Shown: in pieces, positions 40,056 to 46,407 of the stretch
Layout: the number at the start of each line of letters is the position of its first letter
Numbering within the stretch: the stretch's first letter is position 1
Source: JBGTGG01 sp964398945
GTDB taxonomy: Bacteria; Bacteroidota; Bacteroidia; Cytophagales; Cyclobacteriaceae
Reading direction: 5' to 3'
Length of the DNA: 46,407 nucleotides
NCBI GenBank assembly: GCA_964398945.1
Contig: CAYNOT010000025.1
Location: forward strand, 1-46,407
Notes under the pieces: model-generated
What the model was told of the DNA's origin: nothing
Database searches by the model: none
Seen by the model: only the letters and a program-made list of their open reading frames with translations
Program-made: the position numbers and the translations under genes

Positions 40056-40682
40056 TTGCAATTCAAGCCGAATTCTCCGGCGTGGTGCAGGCTTGACCAC
40101 CTGCGCGAAGCGCTTGGGTACGCTGAACAATCCGGGATCGACAAGTGCCGTAAAAAGATTGGCAAGCGTTACGAGCACTTCGAAAAGAACGGCACTCACC
40201 GAGGCCTGTGGTTCTATTTGCCGGGCTGGTTGCCTGAGTGGTCAGACGCGCGGAAAAAGACGGATTCCGAATCGAAGCCGTCGGACGAATCGGGAGAACT
40301 TCGCGGCAAGAAAAAGCAAGAGTACTACGAAGGTGAAATGGCGGAGGCGAAGTATCGCGCACTCATCCGCGAATTGGTTCCCGCGAAAGAAATCGAATCG
40401 GCATTCGAGGACATTGCAGCGGAGCTTAAAGCGGCGCTAACGGTAGTGCAGAGAATGCACCCGTCATCGGCGGAACGATTTATGGTGGCATTGGAAAGTG
40501 CCACTGAGAAGATCAACAGTCGATTTGGTCAACATGGCAACAATGGTAACGGCCACACTAACGCACACTCCGAAGTTGCACGAGCTAAGCGTTCGGCTAA
40601 TCGAAAGGATAAGGCCAAAGCGTCCGCGAAGCCTGCGCGAATTCGCAGAGCAGGAAGTCGTAATACCAACGGGCGAGCATAA
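40056..40682 (+). CDS. Terminase small subunit (probable)
   Basis: 208 residues from a TTG; no ATG is available upstream in frame. The N-terminal part (WCRLDHLREALGYAEQSGIDKCRKKI) is a winged-helix-like DNA-binding region, the middle is helical with SAFEDIAAELKAALTVVQRMHPSSAERF, and the C-terminus is very basic. It overlaps the large subunit start by over 140 bases, as lambda-like small subunits sometimes do less severely. Confidence 0.65.
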   Translation: MQFKPNSPAWCRLDHLREALGYAEQSGIDKCRKKIGKRYEHFEKNGTHRGLWFYLPGWLPEWSDARKKTDSESKPSDESGELRGKKKQEYYEGEMAEAKYRALIRELVPAKEIESAFEDIAAELKAALTVVQRMHPSSAERFMVALESATEKINSRFGQHGNNGNGHTNAHSEVARAKRSANRKDKAKASAKPARIRRAGSRNTNGRA

Positions 40683-42588
40683 AGATTGTCCGTTCAGAAT
40701 CGAGCGACAGCCGTTTACAGGTGTTTTGTTCGACGAGATCGATAGCGATAGTTGGCCAACCGTTGTCATCACCGGTCCGAGTCAGTCGAGTAAATCGCTT
40801 TGTGGATTCTCCATACCAGCGCTTCGCACTATCTGCGAGTATGGCGAGAATGCTGGCCTAGCATGCCCCGAAGCTGACTTGCATGCTAAGCGGTGGAAGA
40901 TCGATCTACAGCCGGTGCTTGAGGCATCACCTCGATTGCGACGGTTCATTCCGCAAGCGGGTAGCGGTAGCCGGCGCGGTGACGTGAAGGACAAGATCGA
41001 GTTTTCACACGGCCCGCAAATGCTGCTGTTTACACGCGGCGGCAAAGACACGAACAAAGCAGCCGTTACACTTCGCTGGATGTTCGTTACCGAGGCAGCG
41101 GGCTGGTCTGGCAAGAGCGAAACCAGCAAGGAAGGTGGATTGATTGCCCAGCTTCGTGCGCGATTGCGTGGATTTGGAATCGACCGGCAGCGCTTCATCA
41201 TCGAAGGCACGGTAACAGATGAGGAAGATTACCCGTGGCGGCTGCGCGGCAGTGATGACGATGACGTGCCAATCAGCACGCGATCGAAGTTGGTTGTTCC
41301 GTGCCCGCATTGCGATGCGTGGATTGCGCCCGAGCGTCCACAACTCAAAGGGTGGCAGCAATCGCGAACGGATCGCGAAGCGGCGGACTTGGCTTATTGG
41401 GAATGCCCGACGTGCGAGGGCCGAATCACCGAAGAGCAACGAAAGAGCGCGAACCAAAATATACGCATCCTGCATCACGGGCAGACGATTGATAAAAGAG
41501 GCGTGATTCGTGGTGAAGTTCCCAATGTATTTACGCTTTGGTTTCGTTGGACCCAGTTTAATAATTTGCTCGTTCCAGTTGGTAACATCGCCGTCGATGA
41601 GTGGCTTGCGGCGCAGAAGGAAAGAGGCTCGCAGGAACACGACGACGCGGAGCGGGAGCTTTGCCAGTTCGGACACTGCATCCCGTTTCGTTCGACTCTG
41701 GCGGAAAGCGAACCGCTCAACCCTAAGATTGTCAGCCGGCGGCGGAGTGAATGGCCGCGTAACGTGCTACCGCCAGACACGACACACGTAGTAGCGGCGG
41801 TGGACCCTGGCAAGTGGACGGCATGGTGGATCGTTCTGGCGGCGCGTGCGAACGGCGTTATCTACGTTCCAGCTTACGGCAACTTCAACCCCTGCGCTTC
41901 CGAGGAAGATGATGTTGAGTCGCATCTAAGAGCATCGTTGCATCAAATCATCGACGACACTTTCGAGGTTGGTTTCGATCAGGCTGGCAAGGTGGCGCTG
42001 CGCGCTGTTGATTCAGCGTGGTTCGATCGCGGGTGGATGAAGGATCAAGTTTGCGACGTGGTTCGCGCGTATGGAAATCTTCGTGACAACCGCTACAAGG
42101 CAGCTAAGGGTTTCGGTCAGACTTCTAAGCGGATCGGTAAGGCTGGTTCTGTTGGTGTCGGCTACCGGCATCCCGAGAAGCGAACGGAGAAAATAATTCA
42201 TATCGGTACTCGCTGGCACGCGAAGATCGACGTTCAAGATAAGCTGCTGAAATTCAACTTCGACGCGGACTACTGGAAACTGTGGGTGCAAGAGCGCTTG
42301 CGTGTGGAGAAGGGCTGCAAGGGATCGCTCGAGTTCTTTCGCGCGGACTCCGCTAACGAACACACACAATTCGCACACCATCTGTGTAGCGAACAATTAG
42401 AAACAACTTGGGAGCCATTGAAGGGGCTCGTTAAAAAGTGGGTGAAACGTGGGCGAAATCACTGGCTTGACTGTGCGGCGATGGCGGCGGCGGCCCTCGA
42501 CTACAAAGGTTTCAAACTATCAGACATCCCGGACCCCGAGCCAAGCGAAGACGACAACTGGTACGCGAGGATGCGTGGTGCAGAATAG
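40534..42588 (+). CDS. Terminase large subunit, GpA family
   Basis: 684 residues from the ATG at 40534 (GTG at 40498 is an alternative). ATPase motor and nuclease that packages DNA. Walker A-like GPSQSSKS, Walker B-like MFVTEAAGW, a zinc-type pair CPHCDAW and CPTCEGR in the middle, then the RNase H-like nuclease with VDPGKWTAW, DSAWFD and LDCAAM acidic residues. GpA-type terminases pair with lambda-like portals, as here. Confidence 0.88.
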   Translation: MATMVTATLTHTPKLHELSVRLIERIRPKRPRSLREFAEQEVVIPTGEHKDCPFRIERQPFTGVLFDEIDSDSWPTVVITGPSQSSKSLCGFSIPALRTICEYGENAGLACPEADLHAKRWKIDLQPVLEASPRLRRFIPQAGSGSRRGDVKDKIEFSHGPQMLLFTRGGKDTNKAAVTLRWMFVTEAAGWSGKSETSKEGGLIAQLRARLRGFGIDRQRFIIEGTVTDEEDYPWRLRGSDDDDVPISTRSKLVVPCPHCDAWIAPERPQLKGWQQSRTDREAADLAYWECPTCEGRITEEQRKSANQNIRILHHGQTIDKRGVIRGEVPNVFTLWFRWTQFNNLLVPVGNIAVDEWLAAQKERGSQEHDDAERELCQFGHCIPFRSTLAESEPLNPKIVSRRRSEWPRNVLPPDTTHVVAAVDPGKWTAWWIVLAARANGVIYVPAYGNFNPCASEEDDVESHLRASLHQIIDDTFEVGFDQAGKVALRAVDSAWFDRGWMKDQVCDVVRAYGNLRDNRYKAAKGFGQTSKRIGKAGSVGVGYRHPEKRTEKIIHIGTRWHAKIDVQDKLLKFNFDADYWKLWVQERLRVEKGCKGSLEFFRADSANEHTQFAHHLCSEQLETTWEPLKGLVKKWVKRGRNHWLDCAAMAAAALDYKGFKLSDIPDPEPSEDDNWYARMRGAE

Positions 42589-42910
42589 TCGGTCAACAAC
42601 TGCAACGCCTGATTGTCCGCACTGTGGTTGCAATGCTACGGAGTTAGTCGAAGCAGGGAAGCGTTATGGCCGTCCGTTCGCAATGTATGAGTGTGACTAT
42701 TGCAATCGCACATTCTCTGGTGGATCGTCACCATCTCTTAGCGTGGCCCCGGCCTACCGTGTCCCTTTTCCTGTCCTGAAATGTCCAAGGTGTAGCTCGA
42801 AAGATATCAGCACGCGCTCGAGTCCAACAAAGAAGGCAGGCGCACGAACACGAGTTCGCTACCACGACTGTCGGGGTTGCCATTATTTGTTCAGCACCTA
42901 CGAAGAGTAG
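42578..42910 (+). CDS. Zinc-ribbon protein
   Basis: 110 residues from a GTG overlapping the terminase stop. Two ribbons: CPHCGC...CDYCNRTF and CPRCSSK...CRGCHYLF. Likely a nucleic-acid-binding regulator. Unknown. Confidence 0.65.
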   Translation: MQNSRSTTATPDCPHCGCNATELVEAGKRYGRPFAMYECDYCNRTFSGGSSPSLSVAPAYRVPFPVLKCPRCSSKDISTRSSPTKKAGARTRVRYHDCRGCHYLFSTYEE

Positions 42911-42912
42911 CC

Positions 42913-43659
42913 ATGCAAATCGACACGGTCCTATTCCCCTCGGTAAAAGGTGGCGACGACTACGCACGGCTAGCCGCAGTGCTGCAAGAGTCGGCGCGCG
43001 TTCACTGCCCCGGCGTAGATTTCACGTTGCATCATGCGCCATCGGTAACGGATGAAATCATGGCAGTCGGAAGGCGACGGCAATGGCTGTTCCAGCGCAA
43101 CGCCATGAAAACCTTCATGCACAACCAGATCGTACAGTCTGCAAAATGCGGTGAGGCAATATGCCTGATGGATTGTGACACCATGATTTTGCGCGATCTA
43201 TCCCTTGTGTGGTGGAGTAAGTTCGACTTTGCGTATACGGTGAAATCGCCTAACTCCGGCTACGTTTGTAATAGCGGCGTGGTGTTTGTGCGCGTGTCTG
43301 AAAGAACGAAAGAGTTCTACAGCGCATGGTGGCAGACAGTTCTGCGGATGCTTAGTGATGAAGCGTTTCACAAGAAATGGAAAGAGAAATGGGGCGGAAT
43401 CAACCAAGCGGCGCTAGGGTGGATTCTTGAGAATCATAACGGAACATCGGGCGGAGTGCATGTTAAAGAGTTAAAGACTGCCGAATGGAACGCCTGTAAA
43501 CACGACTGGCCTACCGCGTTAGATAAGGCACACGTAGTTCACATTTTGGAGCCGTTGAAACGGTGCTGTTTGCAGGGCATCGCAACTAGCGATCCCGTGC
43601 AGAACATTGCCAACGTGTGGCATCGGTTCGAGAAATTAGCGAAAGAGAGAGCAGCATGA
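42913..43659 (+). CDS. Glycosyltransferase-like protein (GT-A fold)
   Basis: 248 residues. A Rossmann-like start (IDTVLFPSVKGGDDYARLAAVLQES) and the metal-binding DxD motif LMDCDTMIL, then NSGVVFVRVS, are typical of family GT-A nucleotide-sugar enzymes that use DCD. First of three similar genes here. Overlaps the next gene by 4 bases. Confidence 0.7.
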   Translation: MQIDTVLFPSVKGGDDYARLAAVLQESARVHCPGVDFTLHHAPSVTDEIMAVGRRRQWLFQRNAMKTFMHNQIVQSAKCGEAICLMDCDTMILRDLSLVWWSKFDFAYTVKSPNSGYVCNSGVVFVRVSERTKEFYSAWWQTVLRMLSDEAFHKKWKEKWGGINQAALGWILENHNGTSGGVHVKELKTAEWNACKHDWPTALDKAHVVHILEPLKRCCLQGIATSDPVQNIANVWHRFEKLAKERAA

Positions 43660-44264
43660 ATGGGCTTGGTAGGCTAGCGGAAATTGAATCGCATCCACGC
43701 TGGCCGCTTACCGATGATCAGATGGCCGAGCTATCCGCCTATTTCGATCAGGCCGCGCTTAACAGCGTTGCGGGTCTGCGGGATTTACTATCGCACGTTA
43801 TCGCAGAAGGCGGCGAGTTAACCAGCGTGGTAGAGGTGGGCTGCTACGAAGGGGTGTCTACGGAGTGCATTGCACTTCATTGCATGTCGGGCACCCTCAC
43901 GGCAATAGATCCGTGGCATGGTGTGTTCGATGTGAAAGACAAATTCGACACGCGGATGGCTGGCTACTCGAATGTTCGCATCTTGCGCGAAGCAAGCCCC
44001 GGTGCCGCTAAGCATTTCCCCGATGGTTCGCTCGATTTGGTCTATATCGATGGAATGCACACACGAACAGAGGTCGAGGCCGATATTCGGGCCTGGCTTT
44101 CGAAGATTCGGAATGGCGGCTGGATCGCCGGACACGACTACGTGGACTACCGCGATTCAAGGGCGACAAATTACATCCAGGTAATTCCAGCGGTGCGGGC
44201 GACGATCGGGGAGCCAGACAGTGTGTTCACAGATAGCTCATGGCTCAAGAGGGTGAAACGATGA
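43656..44264 (+). CDS. Class I SAM-dependent methyltransferase
   Basis: 202 residues. Motif I VVEVGCYEGVSTECIA, then LTAIDPWHG and LDLVYIDGMHTRTEVEADIRAW, the Methyltransf_24 pattern. DYVDYRD follows. Sits between two glycosyltransferase genes and probably methylates a sugar or small molecule. Confidence 0.8.
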   Translation: MNGLGRLAEIESHPRWPLTDDQMAELSAYFDQAALNSVAGLRDLLSHVIAEGGELTSVVEVGCYEGVSTECIALHCMSGTLTAIDPWHGVFDVKDKFDTRMAGYSNVRILREASPGAAKHFPDGSLDLVYIDGMHTRTEVEADIRAWLSKIRNGGWIAGHDYVDYRDSRATNYIQVIPAVRATIGEPDSVFTDSSWLKRVKR

Positions 44265-44908
44265 TTCAGGCGGTGACGGTGTGTCTCGATTATGGTGACT
44301 TCCTGGCGGAGACGTTGCCACTATTAGCAAAGCGCGTTGATCGCGTTGTTGTTGTCACAGCGGAACGCGACGAGCAAACTCGCGAGGTAGTTAGCAGGGT
44401 ACCTAATGCAGAGTGCGTGCTTACCGATGTATTTTGTCGTGGCGGCGCGATATTTCGCAAAGGTGCTGCAATTAACGAAGGGCTGGAACGGCTGGATCGC
44501 AAGGGCTGGTTGTTGCATGTTGATGCGGACATTGCCGTACTGGATGATCTATTCGGCATTGTTAATGGCCTGGCCCGCAACGCAATCTACGGTTGCGAGC
44601 GGCGCAGTTTGCGGGGGCGTGAATTGTGGAATCATTTGATTCGCGGGCAGTCTTTGCCGCAACATGCCGCGCCGATCATTAAACCGAAAGCAAGGAACAT
44701 CACGCCGCTGGGGTTCTTTCAGTTGTGGCATAGCTTGTGTTGGCGGGAATATCCAGAAAACTCAATCGACGCGAGCAAGGATGATATGGCATTCGCGAAG
44801 CAATGGAGTCGCCGTATGTTGATTCCTGGCTATGGCGTCTACCATTTGGAATCGTCCAACCATGCCGCACGCGCTAACTGGAGGGGGCGTGTCACTCAAC
44901 AATTCTAG
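44261..44908 (+). CDS. Glycosyltransferase-like protein
   Basis: 215 residues from the ATG at 44261 overlapping the methyltransferase stop. VTVCLDYGDFLAETLPLLAKRVDRVVVVTAERD and the metal motif HVDADIAVLDDL mark a GT-A enzyme. Downstream PLGFFQLWHS. Overlaps the next start by 20 bases. Confidence 0.7.
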   Translation: MIQAVTVCLDYGDFLAETLPLLAKRVDRVVVVTAERDEQTREVVSRVPNAECVLTDVFCRGGAIFRKGAAINEGLERLDRKGWLLHVDADIAVLDDLFGIVNGLARNAIYGCERRSLRGRELWNHLIRGQSLPQHAAPIIKPKARNITPLGFFQLWHSLCWREYPENSIDASKDDMAFAKQWSRRMLIPGYGVYHLESSNHAARANWRGRVTQQF

Positions 44909-45722
44909 ACTCCACAGCGGATTCCTGACGGCTGCCGATTCTCGATTCTTTCCGGCGGTAATGGCTAGCGCAATGTCTACCGTTGCGCAAGCGATACCAT
45001 ACGTTGTGGTAAATCACGGCCTAACTGAAGAGCAAGTACAATTGCTTGAAAAGTGGGAGGTCGAGGTGATTCCTGATGGGGAGTCGCTTAGTAGGAGCCT
45101 CAGCGAAATTGCGTCCAGCCACCGTACTGGCTTGGAGATTGCGTACCGTGCTTGGCACAAGCCTCTAGTCTGCGAACGATCGCCGTTTGATTTTACCGTG
45201 TGGGTCGATGCCGATGCAGTGATTCTTGACGACGCTAGAGAGGTGGTTGATTGTGCCCGTTCGTTTGTTACTAGAGATCATTTTGTGAATGATAAATGGT
45301 GTAAGGAAAGCTACCGGTCAATCGTTGAATCTATCTGCGGGGAGTTGCCCGAGAGATTTGCAGAAGTACGCCGCATCAATGCGGGGGTGTTTGGGTTCTG
45401 GAAGGGCGACAAGTGGCTGGCCGAATGGCGCGAACTGTGCCAGCGTGTGATTGAGTCGCCCGAGCTAATTCGCCAATGCGACTGCATGGACCAGTCCGTA
45501 CTTGTCGCATTGCTTTCGCGTTCGCCAGAAATCGAACTACCAATAGTCGAGAATTCAGCGTGGAACCAACCGGCGGATTACCTAATGAATACCCGCCGCG
45601 CATCGCGGCTGGCTTGCAGTAGCAACCCCGTAGAACTTCTCCAGCAGGCCAAGAAACGCCACCCAGACGCGCGCATTGTGCATTGGATGGGCACGCCGAA
45701 GCCGTGGATGCTTGGTGAATAA
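44889..45722 (+). CDS. Glycosyltransferase-like protein
   Basis: 277 residues from the GTG at 44889. It has VWVDADAVILDD as DxD motif, RINAGVFGFWKGDKW and DQSVLVALL, a fold-family plan close to the gene at 42913. The three enzymes may build or modify a surface sugar. Confidence 0.7.
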   Translation: MSLNNSRLHSGFLTAADSRFFPAVMASAMSTVAQAIPYVVVNHGLTEEQVQLLEKWEVEVIPDGESLSRSLSEIASSHRTGLEIAYRAWHKPLVCERSPFDFTVWVDADAVILDDAREVVDCARSFVTRDHFVNDKWCKESYRSIVESICGELPERFAEVRRINAGVFGFWKGDKWLAEWRELCQRVIESPELIRQCDCMDQSVLVALLSRSPEIELPIVENSAWNQPADYLMNTRRASRLACSSNPVELLQQAKKRHPDARIVHWMGTPKPWMLGE

Positions 45723-45732
45723 ATTTCCAAGT

Positions 45733-45753
45733 GCTTTACACCTGGTGTAAAGC
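45733..45753. promoter_or_regulatory. Perfect 10-bp palindrome
   Basis: GCTTTACACC and GGTGTAAAGC flank a single T, making 21 bases of dyad symmetry 10 bases after the last glycosyltransferase gene. The stem has no T-run after it, so a protein binding site for a dimer is likelier than a terminator. Confidence 0.6.
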
Positions 45754-45793
45754 CCCTCATCGAAAGCTGCCAAATCTCTTCTACGATTTGGTT

Positions 45794-46063
45794 ATGAGCC
45801 TTGCCGAGATGTTTGTTGCCGACCGTCAAGCAGCCTATTTGGCTGAGCGCGACGGCAATTACGGCGAGGCGTTACGCATCTATCGCGCGATTGAAGGCTA
45901 CCTAGCCACGACTCCCGACCAAGAGCGGGACGGCAATAGTCAAAGCTGGCGAAGTGATATTGCCCAGCACATCGCCCGACTAGAGCGATTGGTTCGCGGA
46001 GCGCAAGGCATCGTCGCGAACAAGATCGAATATCAGCGTCCGGGGCTTTGCCACAGGTCATGA
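45794..46063 (+). CDS. Small head protein, possible gpW-like connector
   Basis: 89 residues from the ATG at 45794 in the slot between terminase and portal where lambda-type phages carry the gpW connector. LAEMFVADRQAAYLAERDGNYGEALRIYRAIEGYL, then a second helix ending HIARLERLVR. Helical as gpW. Not a firm match. Overlaps the portal start. Confidence 0.6.
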   Translation: MSLAEMFVADRQAAYLAERDGNYGEALRIYRAIEGYLATTPDQERDGNSQSWRSDIAQHIARLERLVRGAQGIVANKIEYQRPGLCHRS

Positions 46064-46407
46064 AAGTTACCAGTCGAACACGCCAGTTGCTAGATAAGCG
46101 TCGCGCATCGCGTAAGCGGCATCTGCGCGAAGCGGTACAGCGTGATCCGGCAATGGTTCGCGAGGATCGCGATTCATGGCGCGCTCGCCGCTGGGATGCC
46201 GCTGATACCAACCGGCTGAACAAAGCTCATTGGCAAGGCGCTTACGGGCGAACGATCAATGAAGATTTGCTTGATCGCTTGGAAACATTGCGGATTCGTA
46301 GCGAATACGAGATTGCTAACGATCCGATCCTTGAAGGCGTGGTTAGCACGTTCGCGAACGATGTAGCGCCGGCCGCCCCGCGCGTGCAGGTGCAAAGCGA
46401 CAGCGAA
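46060..46407 (+). CDS. Phage portal protein, N-terminal part
   Basis: First 116 codons of the portal gene from ATG 46060 (MKVTSRTRQLLDKRR), in frame across the join into 2-1834. The N-terminus is basic with WRARRWDAADTNRLNKAHW, typical of lambda-family portals. The final 55 bases are the terminal repeat. Confidence 0.85.
   Translation, partial: MKVTSRTRQLLDKRRASRKRHLREAVQRDPAMVREDRDSWRARRWDAADTNRLNKAHWQGAYGRTINEDLLDRLETLRIRSEYEIANDPILEGVVSTFANDVAPAAPRVQVQSDSE
46353..46407. repeat. 55-bp terminal direct repeat, right copy
   Basis: Identical to bases 1-55. See left copy. Confidence 0.95.

Overview
The window is one complete tailed-phage genome, linearised. The last 55 bases repeat the first 55 exactly, and the portal gene runs across the join in a single frame, so the molecule closes into a circle of about 46,352 bp. 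An integrase, an XRE-type repressor with palindromic operator-like sites, a long tail tape measure and a separate tail tube protein point to a temperate phage with a long non-contractile tail. No rRNA, tRNA or bacterial housekeeping gene is present. The host cannot be read from the sequence; a Gram-negative bacterium with a rich secretome (for example a planctomycete) is only a guess from the secreted trypsin-like protease, thermonuclease and metacaspase.

Layout, going round the circle. (1) 40.0-42.6 kb: small and large terminase subunits. (2) 42.6-45.7 kb: a zinc-ribbon protein, three glycosyltransferase-like genes and a methyltransferase, inserted between terminase and portal. (3) 45.8 kb through the join to 7.9 kb: small connector, portal with an extra C-terminal nuclease-like domain, a small acidic protein, a protease-capsid fusion, decoration and connector proteins, tail tube. 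(4) 7.9-14.6 kb: tail chaperone with a probable -1 frameshift, tape measure and distal tail proteins, plus one small membrane protein on the opposite strand. (5) 14.5-16.5 kb, leftward: thymidylate kinase and tyrosine integrase. (6) 16.5-18.0 kb: control region with many inverted repeats and the XRE regulator. (7) 18.0-30.1 kb, early genes: YqaJ exonuclease and RecT recombinase, nucleotidyltransferase, Acb2/Tad1-like sponge protein, HNH nuclease, replication-organiser-like protein, Vsr-like nuclease, metallopeptidase, then a miniature type V-like CRISPR effector with its own five-repeat array. (8) 30.1-35.9 kb: secreted and lysis-type genes (papain-like hydrolase, trypsin-like protease, thermonuclease), a DNA methyltransferase and a metacaspase. 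(9) 35.9-39.8 kb: tail fibre and tail spike proteins.

The most exciting system is the phage-borne CRISPR locus at 26.4-28.3 kb. A 450-residue protein has a Cas12m/TnpB-like C-terminal half, but the RuvC-I aspartate position is threonine and the usual zinc finger is missing. It sits just before five identical 36-bp repeats. No adaptation genes are present. Two of the four spacers are diverged copies of this phage's own genes: spacer 1 matches the integrase gene (31/36 bases) and spacer 2 the major capsid gene (24/35 bases, almost all differences at third codon positions). They therefore look like spacers against related phages, which suggests inter-phage exclusion by a possibly cleavage-deficient effector. 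The Acb2-like protein, DNA methyltransferase, Vsr-like nuclease and metacaspase add further candidate conflict functions.
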